Below, in pieces: positions 23,840-36,319 of a stretch of 64,000 nucleotides of DNA. The notes beneath the pieces are model-generated. The model was given only the letters and a program-made list of their open reading frames with translations. It was not told where the DNA came from and searched no databases. Within the stretch, counting starts at the first letter, position 1; each line of letters starts with the position of its first letter. This DNA is from Coriaria nepalensis (taxonomy: Eukaryota; Streptophyta; Magnoliopsida; Cucurbitales; Coriariaceae). The stretch is from NCBI GenBank assembly GCA_027186245.1, contig CP114493.1, positions 3,417,501 to 3,481,500 of the forward strand, in the 5' to 3' direction. Made by a program: the position numbers and the translations under genes.

Positions 23840-25046
23840 ACTTAGTCATGTTAGTGAAAAAGGTTAACAAGAATTGAAAAAATAAGGATTTTTTTGGAAG
23901 AGATAAGCTATACTTGGAGTTTTGTGAGAATTGTGTCTATGACAAGGCTACTCTGATGTAGTTTAGCAAGTTATTAAATGTTACTAAGAAGACGTTGAGC
24001 TATGTTCACTCTAACTTGTAAAGACCATTGCAAATATAGTCCTTTAGAGGTGGAACGTATTTTATCTTGTTTATATATGACTGTTCTCGGAAGGTTTAAG
24101 TATATATTTTGAAAAATAAAAGTTTCATTATTTGGAAATTCAAGAAACAGAAGAAAATGGTAGAGGTTCAAACCGAGATAAAACTAAAGAAATTGAGGAC
24201 CGATAATAGGTTGGAGTTTCTTAGAGAGGAGTTCAATACATTATGTAGGGATGAAGGTGTTGTGAGGTATAAGATTGTTCCCCATAGTCCACAACAAAAT
24301 AATCTAGCATAAAGGATGAACCAAACTCTTTTAAAGAGGGTAAGATGTATGTTACTTAAAGGAGGAATTCCTATAAGGTTTTAAGAAGAAGCTGTTAATA
24401 CGATAGTCTAACTTATAAATATGTGTCCTTCAATGAAGTTGGACTTCAAGACACTAGAAGAGGTACGGACTGGTCATCCACCGAATCTAGAGAATTTGAA
24501 GATGTTTATTTGTGTTGTCTATACACACCGAAAATAAGGAAAACTTGACACCAAAGCTCGAAGATATATATTCATTAGGTTCTGAAAGGTGTAAAGGGCT
24601 TTAAGCATTGCTATAAGGATGTTAATTCATCTAAATATTTTATTAGTCAGGATGTAGTCCTTAGAGAGACCAAGTACTACATAGAAATAATGAATCAATC
24701 AGAGGTCGGTGAAGATGGTATGGTTCAAAGACATGCAATTAAGAGGGCAGCAATTGAGATAGAGCCGATTAGTAATAGTGGTACAGAGCAGGAATGTGAA
24801 GATTTTTCTAGTGATGGAATTCCTTTAGAGGTGGAGGAGCAAGATGGTAATCTGGATGATAGTCTTGACTTATACCAATTGGTAAAGGACCGAACAATGA
24901 GAACTTTGAAAGCATCGAAGAGATACGAGTATTTAGATTTAATATCCTATGCATTGCTCACTATGGAAGATTCGGATGGGTCAGAGCCTAAAAGTCATGT
25001 GGAGGCAATAGTAGTACGGATAATGCATGGTGGATACAAGATATGA
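23840..25046 (+). pseudogene. copia C integrase and linker
   Basis: Near 24180-24305 the frame encodes LRTDNRLEFL and IVPHSPQQN, equivalents of the copia integrase LRTDNG.EF and HTPQQNG motifs. From 24690 a 118-residue frame covers the acidic linker between integrase and RT. Several stops occur between these pieces. Confidence 0.7.
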
Positions 25047-25049
25047 ATG

Positions 25050-25920
25050 ATTAAATGTACACACTTGACAAGAATAATACATGGTTATTTGTTGAGAAAC
25101 CTAAAAGTCATAGGCTGCAAGTGGATTTTCAAGCAAAAAGAATGCATTTAGAGATTGGAGAAGTCGAGGTACAAAGTAAGGTTGGTTGCTAAGGGCTTTA
25201 CACAATGGGAATGGCGTGGATTTCAATGAGATTTACTCGCTAGTAGCGAAGCATAGTTCTATTAGGGTGTTGTTACCTCTAATAATTCAATTCAACTTAA
25301 AGTTGGAGAAAATGGATGTAAAGATGACATTCCTTCATGAAAATCTTGAGGAGAGAATCCTAATGGCTTAACTAGAGGGCTTCATCAAGAAATGAGGCAA
25401 GGAACATATATGTCTTCTTATCTCCTTACGGTTTAAATCAATCTCCTAGTAATGTATCTTCAATTTGATAAATTCATGTTGAGAAATAAGTTTGTATAGA
25501 GCAACAATGATAGTTGTGTTTATGTCAACTAAGTTAAAGAAGGCTTAGGGTGTTCCTACTTTTGTATGGGGATAATATGCTTATAGCATCAAAAGATATG
25601 GAAGAAATCTCAAAACTAAAGTGATAACTAGAGAGATAGTTTAAAATGGAAGACTTAGGGGCAACTAAGAAATTTTCAGGATGGACATCATTCAGGTAGG
25701 AGGTAAAGTACTTTGTTTATGTCTCCATGTTGTTATCTCATAAAATTTATAAACAAAAAAAATAGTTTGTCACAGTCAAAAGTGGTTCAAACACCATTTG
25801 TCAATCATTTTAGGTTATCCACACATTTATCTCTAAAGACTGAACTAGAAGAAAAGTATGATACTGTTGTGGGAAGTCTTATGTAATCTCTTTTAGCGGA
25901 GAAATTACTCTAATAAAATG
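25050..25920 (+). pseudogene. copia C reverse transcriptase, degenerate
   Basis: Pieces include NTWLFVEKPKSH, a segment with NGVDFNEIYSLVAKHSSIRVLL (25186-25290) and LEKMDVKMTFLHENLEERI. These follow the copia RT order. The YVDD box is mutated (LLLYGDNMLIA). Sequence resembling the start of RNase H fades out at about 25920. Confidence 0.75.
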
Positions 25921-26435
25921 TGTAAAAGATATTTTTAGTACATTCTCAAATTTTAACAATTATATATATATATCACAATTATTTGAGGCTCCACAATATA
26001 TGGGGCTCTAAACCACTGCCTCTCTTGCTATAAGAGAGAGTCGGATTTGCCAACAGAAGCCTAGGCTCGAAAGAAGGAGAGAGAATAGGAGTTTCATGTT
26101 GAGTTAAGGCAAGCTTACCTACCAATGCTTGGCGCTTTGTAATCAATATACAAAGTTAATAATCACATATAAGTGAACTATTTCTTCCATGATGACTCGG
26201 TTGACAAGCTCACTGGTAAGACTGAAGATCATATTAGATCGGGCTAAAAGTGGGCAGTTATTGTTTTAGAAAAATAACTACTCGACCTAAATGGTGGTTT
26301 ATGTTGGACATTGGGGAAGGGGGCTAATCTGCACGTTTTGCATATTTAAGTCAACAGTCTTTACAATCCTTATATCTGAGGATATTTTAATGGGTTAATT
26401 CAATTTGTAGTCCTTGTATAATTCAATTTGTAGTT
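25921..26435. other. AT-rich intergenic DNA after the copia C break
   Basis: A short (TA)n run lies at about 25962-25972. No gene or repeat boundary is recognisable. Confidence 0.45.
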
Positions 26436-26439
26436 CTGG

Positions 26440-27290
26440 TATAATTTAATTTTTATGAACTCATCTTTGTATAGTTTTAGATCAACTTTTTAGTCTATAT
26501 ATAGTCCAAATTAGATTTTTTAGTCACTCTAATTGATTTTCATATAACTAATATTAACGTGATAAAATTTTAACATGTCAGCACCAATCATATTAAGACA
26601 AGTGTTAATCTAGAATTTTAATCATGCCACATCAGCAAGAAAAAATTAAAATTATAAATTCAACTCAAATTAATTCTTTATAATTTTATCTAAAAAAAAT
26701 TTTTTATTTTTTTTTTATCCTCTTTAGTTTTTCCTTTTTCACTCAATTGATGGAGCATCATGGAGCTCGAGCTCTAAATCTTTATCAATTGAGATTGAAC
26801 AAGATCTCCATCAATAGAGATCAAACTAAAGGAACCGAACTCTATCATAGATCGAACTATATCGCCATTGGATATCTAGTTCTAAAGCTCGAACCAGACC
26901 AAATGGAGTTCAAGTTCCAAATCTCCATCAATGGAGATTAAGCTCTACGGAACTCCATCGATGGCGTTTGGGTGAAAAGGAAAAAAAAGTAAAGGGTAGA
27001 AAATAGGACTTATAAAAATTTAAACTAAAATTGTAAAGAAAAGAATAATTTAAGTTGAATTTGTAATTTTTATTTTTATTGCTGATATGAGAGGATTAAA
27101 AATTTAGATTTATATATATCTTAATATGATCGGTGCTGACGTATTAAAACTTTTCCACATGGGTATCGGTTATCTGAAAAAACTATAGTCGAGACAAAAA
27201 AAAATCTAATTTGGACTACAAATGAACTAAAAAATTTGTGGAAGACTAAAATATTAACGAATTCGTAAAAATCGAATCATGCAACTTAGA
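26440..27290. mobile_element. foldback/MITE-like element with about 270-bp inverted arms
   Basis: The left arm (about 26440-26690) and right arm (about 27010-27290) are imperfect reverse complements. Matching phrases include tctaatttggacta (right) with tagtccaaattaga (left), and atgatcggtgctgac with gtcagcaccaatcat. The centre, 26740-26970, is itself partly palindromic: tcaattgatggagc... against ...ctccatcaatggag. No transposase is encoded. Exact ends and target duplication could not be fixed. Long imperfect arms without coding capacity suit a Mutator-like or foldback element. Confidence 0.75.
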
Positions 27291-27299
27291 TAAGGTTGA

Positions 27300-27745
27300 G
27301 TGATTTAGATAAGATTATGCACTTAAATCAATTATTATGTTATTGACGAAGGAAGAACAAAATTATTTAGATAAATTATGTTAATAATAAATTAATTAAT
27401 TTTAATTATATATATTATATTAATTTTATATTCAATGAATCTTACACCACCGACATAATACCCAAAATATTCTATTTTTTAAAAAAACAGTTGCATCGCG
27501 GGTCTTACCAAAATGTGATTCAAGTGAAATGAGGTCGCATTCGGCCTGAAATTAATCTCATAATTCAGAAATTGGGCATAAAAGTGGCCACCCGAGTCCT
27601 CTGCTCTCTCTCGTGTGCATTATATTTCCATTTCATACGAACTCTTCTTTTCCCCACATTTCTCTTCTAAGGAGGAAACTGCGAGAGAAAACGAGAGAGA
27701 GAGAGAGAGAGAGCTAAAAAAGAAAACGACGACAAAGAGAGAAAA
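27300..27745 (+). promoter_or_regulatory. promoter and 5' UTR of the stearoyl-ACP desaturase gene
   Basis: A TATA-like ATTATATTT lies at about 27619, followed by a short leader with a (GA)n run at about 27695-27712 just before the ATG. GA/CT runs in the 5' leader are common in plant housekeeping genes. Transcription start is inferred at about 27645-27655. Confidence 0.5.
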
Positions 27746-30700
27746 ATGGCTCTGCAACTCAATCCACTCACTTCTCTCTTTCCGAAGCTCTCTTATTTGT
27801 CTCTCCCGCCAATGGTCAGCTTCAGATCTCGCAAATTCGTCATGTCTTCCACCCTTGGCTCCGTCTCACAGTGCGTGCTCTTGCGCTTCGCAAATTTTTT
27901 GTTCCTCGTCTCTTTCAGTTTTCATCAATGATTTCTTCGTGCTTTATTGGTTCTGTCGATCTTCGTGCAACTTTCTTATTGATTTTTGCGCTTTTTGCTT
28001 ACCTTAATCTTGCATTAAATCTAATTAGGCGTATTGCGATATGATTGTTTCTGCTTCTCAATTGATTGGACGGTTTGGATTTCTGATAATAGGATTTGGT
28101 TGATTTGAAATCATAAATGGAAGTTTTATTTTTTATAATCATTGGAATTCCCAATTATTACTTTCTTCGATTCTGTTTAAGTGCTTTCATGAATGAAAAA
28201 ATGTATGCTGCGAACCAAGCGAGCTATGTGGTTGTACCCATTTTTCTCCTACTTTAAGTGGTTTGATATTCCAATGAATTTATGATAACTAGTGGGTTGG
28301 CAGGGTTGCCGATTAATCTTACCATTCTTATTAGTTCTGTGACAGGATCTTAGAAATCAAAAGAGGATGCAAAACTCAAAATACTTTTAATATGTTCCAC
28401 TCTTCGCCTCTATGGCCATTTCTTAATGTACTTATTTAGGAGCTTGAAGGCTCGAGTCCTTTGAAAATAACACTCCATATTTGTTCATTTTTATCCATAT
28501 GATTTGACATGGATGTACTAATCGGGTTCACATATTCAATAGCTCATTTTTTTGATGAATCTATTCATTGAATCGGCTCCCTAGAGTACATGGTTGTCTT
28601 GTTTCTATGATTTCCATTTCAGTAGATTGCAATGGGTGGTTGTGATCTTTTTTATTTATCAATTTTTCTTGTTATTTGCTTTTATAGTAGACAGGTCCCC
28701 TCACTGATGTTTAGTGTCACTTTTAAACAACGATAAAAAGAGGCGGGTGCATGCTTGTCCATCTGTTGGTCTTTAATATCCTTGACAGTGAAGTGGTTTG
28801 TCTTCAAGTGGAGGCTTCTTGATCCATGCTTGTGACTTGGCGGGTTTTATTGTGAAAATTTCTTCGTCACCACTTCGTATTTATGTTGTTATTCAATTTC
28901 TCTCTCTCTCTCTCTCTTGTCTGAGTCTCTTTTGTATAGACAAGTCTCACCTCCCCACCCCCTGTCCCTGAATAAATGCTTCCATTGTAGTTAGGTGGTG
29001 AATCTTGACTTGTACTTAATTTGCAGCAATAGGTCATGTTTGGAAGGAATGGCTCCATCTGTTCCTTTTAGGTGGTGTAAGAACATTGAGATTGAAAAAA
29101 AGGATCTCTGACTGTAGTACGTTTTTTTCCTTCAGTAGTTTCACTGACCATTAGACTAGCATCTAAGAGTGCTTGGAGAGAGCATGTGGAATAGCACAAT
29201 ACTTTGAGGAAATCTGTGTTCTTTCGTCCTCGGATGTGTTTATGCTATTGTTGCTTGTGCTAGTTTCAATCTTTTTACCCAACTATCGGTTTTTGATGAT
29301 TTCAAAGGTCTTAAACTTTCTTTCACTTCTCTTTCTTTTGTGTTACAGTATAATTGTTATGGTTGTTAGCCTTGGTATGATTTTTGGCAGGCTACTTCTG
29401 AACTACTTTTAGTCTTTATTTTTTAGTTATCTTCTTGAATTGGTTTTAGTTGGTGGATCTTTGACATTGTATATTTATCTGTTTTCTTACATTTAACTTC
29501 GGTTTTACTCTTGGTCATTTATTTTTGAGCTATTTCCATCTTTATTCCTTTATGTTACATCTTCTTTTATGTTTCATTAAATTTCTAATGGATATTCTTT
29601 TGTGTGCATTTCTCTCTGTATCCTCACTGCATGAGCAATTTTACTCTCCTTTCCCATTTCATGCTCTCATTTACTTTCCAATGCATGTTAGTGTCACCTG
29701 AAGGTTGTTTTCCACTTCTGCTCATCTCTTAATCTTAAATGATATTTCTATCCTTGTGACATGTCCATTACTCCATTCTCTCTCCCCCAGTACCTAATCC
29801 TGAATTCTGTTTCTACAATGCAGGGTTGTTGAGAACCCGAAGAAGCCTTTTATGCCTCCTAGGGAGGTGCATGTTCAAGTAACCCATTCTATGCCACAGG
29901 AAAAGATAGAGATTTTTCAGTCTCTTGATGATTGGGCCGAGCAGAACATTTTGTCTCATCTTAAGCCCGTAGAGAAATGTTGGCAGCCACAGGATTTTCT
30001 GCCAGATCCTGCCTCTGATGGGTTTGATGAGCAAGTCAAGGAGCTAAGGGAGAGAGCAAAAGAGATCCCTGATGATTACTTTGTCGTTTTGGTTGGGGAT
30101 ATGATAACTGAAGAGGCTCTCCCAACTTACCAAACTATGCTTAATACCTTAGATGGAGTCCGGGATGAAACGGGTGCGAGCCTTACTTCTTGGGCTGTTT
30201 GGACAAGGGCTTGGACTGCTGAGGAGAACAGACATGGTGATTTGCTTAACAAATATCTATACCTATCTGGACGAGTAGACATGAGGCAGATTGAGAAAAC
30301 AATTCAGTATTTGATTGGATCCGGAATGGTGAGATCATAATTGCCTTTCTTATCTCTTTTAAGTATTATTCTTTGGCCTACCAATGAACATTTTCTTGTT
30401 ATTGTTTCTGCTTAACATGAAAAGTTGGCATTTCTTCAAGTCAAAATAAATTTATTTTTGCCTATAATCACTCATTTGGAACCTCTTTTCTATTAAAACT
30501 AATGAGATGAGGTGAAATCAGGTCTTGGAAGGTATTTGATAGTAATTTAATTTGAGAGAAATTCTAATAACTAGAGTATGCAATTCTATTAGTCTCCTAT
30601 ACTATGTAATTACTTGGCAGTGCCTTTTGTTTAATATCTTTATCTTACGTGGAATTTTGCTATTGATGCTATATTATATAGCTACATACTCTTAAGGGTA

Positions 30701-31321
30701 GCGATAAAGCATCATTATTCGATTTGGAGCTCACACCTGTTTTCACCACCTTATTACTAGGACCCACGGACCGAAAACAGTCCCTACCTTGGTTTTATCT
30801 ACACTTCATTTCAAGAGAGAGCCACCTTCATCTCCCATGGGAACACTGCCAGGCAAGCCAAGGAGCATGGAGACCTGAAGTTGGCTCAAATATGTGGGAC
30901 CATTGCCTCGGACGAGAAACGGCACGAGACAGCCTACACAAAGATAGCGGAAAAGCTATTTGAGATTGACCCTGATGGAACGGTTATTGCCTTTGCTGAC
31001 ATGATGAGGAAGAAAATCTCAATGCCAGCTCATCTCATGTATGATGGCCTTGATGACAATCTTTTCGAGCACTTTTCGGCTGTGGCTCAGCGGCTTGGGG
31101 TTTATACAGCCAAAGACTACGCCGATATACTGGAGTTTCTAGTGGGTAGGTGGAATGTGGAGAAGCTTAATGTTCTTTCAGGTGAGGCTCGTAAGGCTCA
31201 GGACTATGTTTGTGGTTTGCCTCCAAGGATTAGAAGGCTCGAGGAAAGGGCGCAAGGGAGAGCAAAAGAAGGACCTGTTGTCCCTTTCAGTTGGATTTTT
31301 GATAGACATGTTATGCTCTAA
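27746..31321 (+). CDS. SAD: plastid stearoyl-[acyl-carrier-protein] 9-desaturase
   Basis: Soluble stromal diiron enzyme that puts the first double bond into stearoyl-ACP to make oleoyl-ACP, using ferredoxin and O2. Three exons: 27746-27870, 29824-30328 and 30761-31321. They join in frame to 396 residues, the family's usual length. An N-terminal Ser-rich transit peptide (about 33 residues) precedes mature sequence with [19 protein letters not shown]. The two diiron motifs are present: EENRHG at about 175-180 and DEKRHE at 261-266. The C-terminus [12 protein letters not shown] is the family signature. Intron 1 is long (1953 bp). The ATG at 27746 aligns with known precursors; a longer overlapping frame at 27615-28007 is not coding. 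No disabling changes seen. Confidence 0.97.
28897..28917. repeat. (CT)n microsatellite in desaturase intron 1
   Basis: A run of about ten CT dinucleotides inside the long first intron. Confidence 0.8.
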
Positions 31322-32061
31322 GTCTGGGAAGGAAGCATGCTACAGTCTTATGCAAAGAACCCATAAAAGCTCTCTAATTTCTTGAGTTTTCCTGTTATTC
31401 TAAGTTAAATATGTTGAGGTGAATCTGGGAAAAGAGAGAGTGAATTTGTTTGGGATTGTAGATATGATTGCTTCTCTTTTGTATGGTATGAAATAGATAC
31501 ATGCAGATAAGAGGGGCTAGTCCGCTTTGTGTGGGGTGGTTGTATTCTTGTTCTAAATGGGTCCTCTAATGGGGTCTTCTGAATTTTAAGTAGTTTTGTT
31601 TTTTCCTCTTTCTTGTTCCTCTTCTCCGAGTGTAATAAACCAAATCTTATGTCAATTTTTTTTTTTTTCAAAGAAATTTTTAGATAAATTATATTTATAA
31701 TGAATCGGTTAATTTAAATTGTATATTTATTTTATATTATTATATTATATATTATATTAATTTATATATAATCAAAATAAATAAATTTATTTTATACCAT
31801 ATTAATTTTAAAAAGTTTTAAATTTTTTATTATAATTTTACCCTCGGACCAAAAAAAAAAAAGTTGCATCTTTTTATCATCTTCCTTTTGAATTTTTTAA
31901 TTGTCCCATCTTCCTTTTTTTGTTCTTTTCCCACATTGGTCCCTACATCTCCGGTCAGTCTCCATGTGAGTTGTGACAATGTTCGCTACAATAGCCCATA
32001 GTATTATTTTTATATATACTATATAAAATATCACATGAAAATTAAATGAAAACAAACCATC
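31322..32061. other. 3' UTR of the desaturase and AT-rich spacer
   Basis: A polyadenylation-like AATAAA lies at about 31635. After it comes AT-rich DNA with TATTATATTATATATTATA-type low complexity (31730-31760). The convergent reductase gene ends at 32062. Confidence 0.5.
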
Positions 32062-33769
32062 CTATAATTTAGACTTAATAATATTGCTGGAAACAATGAA
32101 AATTTTTCCAGTCGGGAGCAGATGAGGTGGGAGCAAGGCGAGGCGGGTCCCAACCATAGCAGCATCGTCAGCAGTGTGAGTACCCTTGCCACGTGTCATG
32201 GAAGTCTGAGTGAAGCCAGGGCAAAAGCAGTTGACGCTGAGGTGGTGTTTGGCAACACGCTTAGCCAAAACCTTGGAATAGGCATTCAGTGCGAGTTTAG
32301 AGACAGCGTAATCCGTCCAGAGATCCGGCCACCCTTGCTTCTGCCATGTTCCTCTCTTCACGTCTTCAAGAAACAAACTTATGACCCGATCGATGTCTTC
32401 CTCCTTCAACTCTTCACTCCCCAGTACTTCTCTTATCTTATCATTCCTCAACTTCTGCATGCACACATCCATTACGTACATTTATAAGAAGCATATTAAT
32501 ATTGTATAGATATAATTTACGGTAAAATTTATCATAACTATAAACGTACGTTTAGAAAGCCGAGCCTGGAGCTAATATTGAGAATGCGAGCGCAGTTGAG
32601 TGAAGGACGAAAGGAGGGAAGGAGGGACTCGGTGAGCAACTTGGCTCCATAGAAATTTGTTGTGATCACCTTCTGGGCATGCTCTACTGAGTTCTCATTT
32701 ATGGCGTTGTATGAAACAGCAGCGTTATTCACCTGCATGCACGTGGCACACATACGTCTTACATTAAATAATAGTTTTTTCACATATAGCATGTATTTTC
32801 TAATGTTTTTTGACTGATTGACTGATTACATTGATATGTATGTTCATACGGCCATGAGAATCATGAACTTTATTATTTTAATACATATATATCAACCGAC
32901 ATTTGATTATGATACGTACATAGCTAGTTAGCTGGCAAGTAATGCCATAATTATACAACAAGATGCGAATAAATTATAATATATCAATTACATTATAAAA
33001 TGTCTTAACTTGCAGATGACCGTGTTGTAAGAATGCAAATGTTATGACCAATTTGCATAGTATATGACTTTGCATAACGTTGACGCTTATTTGATTCATG
33101 TTTGACTATGAGTAAAACAGATATTAAACTAACATATAAGACAATTAGTCTTCCATTCAACTTCCAAACCAACAAGATTCATCCATATACTTGACAGTTC
33201 ATTTATTACGAACATGATTTCTCTCTATCTTTATACGTATAGAGAAAATTTAAGAATGCGATGGACAGGTGGGTGAACAGGCAGGCAAATGCATTGATAG
33301 AAAAATTAAACTGAAACATTATAGTGAAAGAAAAGTAATACTTACAAGAAGATCCAAGGCATCAAACATTGTGTTGAACCAAGAAACGAAGGCTTTGATA
33401 GAAACAGGATCCGACACATCTAACTCATAGAATTTCACATTGTTAAGGCCATGATCATTTCTAAGCATTTCAATAGCTCTTTGTCCTCTCTCTTTGTTTC
33501 TTGCAGTTAAGACTACGGTTAGCCCCAGCTCCGCTAACCGCTTCACCATTGCAAACCCAATCCCTTGATTCGATCCCGTCACAATCGCTACTGTCTTTTC
33601 TGACCACCACCTTTAATCCACACCAAAAATAAATAAATAAATAAGTTATCAATCAATCAATCAACTAGAGAGAGCTTTAGTTTAAGTTCATGTTTGTGTT
33701 CATGTACCTATGTGAGGAGAGATCTTCATGAGGAGGAGGGATAGAATGCTCTTGTTCTTTGGATTCCAT
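32062..33769 (-). CDS. short-chain dehydrogenase/reductase (menthol/carbonyl reductase-like)
   Basis: NADP(H)-dependent oxidoreductase of the plant SDR group that includes neomenthol dehydrogenase-like and carbonyl reductase-like proteins; the substrate is unknown. Four exons: 33769-33708, 33610-33346, 32732-32550 and 32454-32062. They join in frame to 300 residues. The cofactor motif TGSNQGIG lies at 32-39, NNAA at 111-114, Ser at 163/164 in ILNISSR, and the catalytic YAVSK with Y219 and K223. Between strand 5 and the catalytic Tyr there is the extra ~40-residue helical insert typical of monomeric plant SDRs (EDIDRVISLFLEDVKRGTW). The leader HRWWSEKTVAIVTG resembles Arabidopsis At5g51030-type proteins more than SDR1. 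It reads as intact. Confidence 0.9.
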
Positions 33770-33841
33770 TACTAATATTTGCAAGGAAAATTAAATGGAG
33801 AGGTTTTGATAATGAAGAAGAGAGAACGGTGTGTTTTGAGT

Positions 33842-33856
33842 TTATATATTGTGAGA
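33842..33856 (-). promoter_or_regulatory. TATA box of the SDR gene
   Basis: On the minus strand CAATATATAAAC lies about 75-85 bp upstream of the ATG at 33769. This suits a core promoter with a short leader. Confidence 0.5.
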
Positions 33857-33859
33857 ATG

Positions 33860-34300
33860 AAGCGGGGATAGCTAGTGGTAATATTTAAACTTTTAAAGCG
33901 TGAAGGAGGTAATAAATTAAGAGGGATCGGAACGTGCAGTTGTTCCAGTCAAGCAAATTGAAATAGAACTATTTATAAAAGTAATGTTTCAACAAAAATA
34001 TTATTGTTTTTTCTCGTTATTTTCATAGACAAATGTTGGAGTACACATGTATGTCCTATTGCTAATATATAAAAATCCGGTCGGGGACAAAAGTTTTGGT
34101 TTCGACCAGAGTCCTATTTTTGAATCCGGTTCTCATTTTAGATATCAATTAAGGTATTGATATTGATAACGGTCCTGATATATATTAATTCAAGTGGGAA
34201 CAAAAGTTTTGATTTCGATTAGAATCCTATTTTTGGATCTCATTTCAATTTTAGATATCGATTAAAATTTTGATATTGATAATAGTTCTAATATTAACAA
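33860..34300. repeat. degenerate repeat with two tandem ~110-bp units
   Basis: Units at about 34083-34180 and 34193-34294 share the phrases acaaaagttttg.tttcga, agtcctattttt and ttttagatatc, each followed by a 'gatattgataa' block. The style (ccggt, 'tttcgatt') resembles decayed hAT-like non-autonomous elements elsewhere in the window, but no ends are defined. 33860-34070 is plain spacer. Confidence 0.6.
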
Positions 34301-34309
34301 GTAAAATTG

Positions 34310-34880
34310 TTATTACCATTTATTATTAATGAAAATTTATTTTGTCATGTTTATTAATTATTGTTAGAATTAATATTTTATTTCATTGAATAAATATCAT
34401 GATAAAATCTAATATCTTAAATTATGTACTTAACCATGAATAGAGATCATATTCTTTGTTATGTAGTTGCTTAAAACTTAAGATCCAAATTATTTGTAGT
34501 AATAGGATTATTGATGTATCGAATAGATTATTACATAAGGTATCTCCTTAATGTCTAGGATCATTGATCTCATTGTTGTGAAGACTAAGTATATTGGACG
34601 TGATCACTAGATAATTCTTAATGATAAAAACACTAATAATTGATAAAAAATTATTTAATAATTATAATATATGTGATTCTCAAACCTAAAATTACTATAT
34701 TATCTTATGTGTGATATCTTATATTTGACATCATTCTAACAAACTCTAGCCAATGGTTATAAAAGGTGAATCGTTGAGTATAATATGTTGTATATGAAGG
34801 TTGTGAGTGATCAAGATGAGATTCATCACACTTTTATTTCAGGATATGAGTCCTACAAATTATATTGTTTATAGAACAAG
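34310..34880 (-). repeat. AT-rich dispersed repeat, inverted relative to 38470-38990
   Basis: The reverse complement of 34526-34600 shares phrases with 38690-38790: catt-aaggagata-cttat and tggtcacgtcc/tgatcacgtcc. Further weak similarity runs outward on both sides (gatg.atctcatcttgat). These are two diverged copies of one repeat family in opposite orientation, probably LTR-derived. Confidence 0.55.
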
Positions 34881-36110
34881 GACTCTTTGCAAAGTAGAAT
34901 GCATGGTTTGAAAAGAATTTCAATAAATTTATTGTTTGTGTTCAGTAAAAATATAATTGTTCATATAATTTATCTCTTAAGATTTAATAGTTAGACTATA
35001 CCTTATGACGAATTGAGACATTGGCTAGATAGAATCATCATTTATTATACGTATTAATTAGTTATGAGAAATTCTTATAGAAGATGTTTTACTTCTCATC
35101 TCCCGAGCGACTTTGACACTTTACTAAAAGTTAATCTTAACCTGGAGGTTTAAGTTAATAAATTATAAGACGATTGCATTAACTACTTAATTTAAAAATT
35201 ATTTTAGAGTTAAATGTATATTACAAATTAGATAAAATCATAAAGTGTTATGAGATGCTTCTAGCATGCTGTAGAAATTAATCAATCACACACTAAGATT
35301 CCAAAATAAATCAGTTGAGTTTTCATTGATGATAAGGAAAATAGATCGTTTTGATTATAAGGGTAAAACCAGAATCTGCCAATTGTTTGACTATAAATAG
35401 TAATTTATTAATGGGTCCTTTAGTTTTAACTCCTAAAATAGTAAAAAGTTTGTAAATTTAACCTATACTAGCCTAATATAATTAAAAAAAATAAAAATAA
35501 AAATAAAAATAAAAATAAAAATAAAATAAATAAGGATGGATAAAGTTACCAATGAAAAAATCAGTAAGGATGGTTGCTTTAATATCACTCAAATATTGAA
35601 TGAAAAGACAAGTTTGCCCTTATCCCTACCAAGATAACCAACGACATCTTTTTGTCCTAGAAATTGTGTTTCCTCTATAAGATGTGACTTACCTTCCCTT
35701 TCTCATCATTTCTTGTTCATATCAATCTTAAATTTTAAATAGATTCGTATATGAGGTTCATAATCAAAGGTAGAGAACTTCAAAATATAAAAAACTTTGA
35801 GTTTAGGGTATGGTCTATACCCAAGTTTTTCCCTTTTTTATGAAAATATGATGGGTAATCTTCTATTTTTGGGTCATTACGTTCAAGTAGTGATTATAAT
35901 AGACATTTCAAATTGTTCTGCAAGTGAAAGAATGTGGAAAGGTGAAAAAAATACAAAATCTGGAAAATTTGAAGAAAAAAAAAGTGGAGTTCGTGTTTAT
36001 CAATTTCTCAATGCGTATGTTTCTAATTTATTGATAGAACATTGGAAATTGAAAAAGATGAACATAATTCAAAAAAATTTCTAATTTCTAATGTCTTAAG
36101 TAACCAAAGT
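34881..36110. other. AT-rich intergenic DNA with an (AAAAT)n run
   Basis: An AAAAT-type microsatellite lies at about 35486-35530. A 95-residue frame (35797-36084) has no recognisable domain and low-complexity Lys runs; I do not call it a gene. Confidence 0.45.
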
Positions 36111-36286
36111 ACATTGGGAAATTGGAAAATTGGGAAACAAAACATAATAGAAACAAAATATTTCCCAATATTTCAATGTCTCAAAAAATTGAGAAATTAT
36201 GAAATATAACATAAAAAATATATTTCCCAGTTTCCAAATTTACTCTAAGAAAGAGAGTACATTTGAAAATTGTGAAAACTAAACAG

Positions 36287-36319
<33 letters not shown>

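Larger units (their letters stand above)
21950..25920 (+). mobile_element. Ty1/copia element C with 5' LTR, 3' truncated
   Basis: A putative 5' LTR (about 21950-22488, with a TATAAAA-like box near 22139) is followed by a tRNA-iMet-type primer site at 22496. Then come gag (about 22600-23165), protease (about 23420-23500), integrase (about 23840-24690) and RT up to about 25920. The order is copia type. All domains are interrupted by stops. Catalytic motifs are altered: protease D-S-G reads D-L-G (WICMDLGYSFYMTP), and the RT YVDD reads YGDN near 25570. No 3' LTR follows. Confidence 0.8.

Noticed and set aside
27615..28007. 130-residue open frame overlapping the desaturase first exon
   Set aside because: It starts in the leader and runs through the exon into the intron in a different frame. 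The true exon is the frame starting at 27746, which matches the known transit peptide.
29173..29412. 79-residue hydrophobic frame
   Set aside because: Lies wholly inside intron 1 of the desaturase; the hydrophobicity comes from T-rich intron sequence.
35797..36084. 95-residue + strand frame
   Set aside because: No recognisable domain, Lys-rich low complexity, in repeat-rich DNA with no promoter or splice signals.
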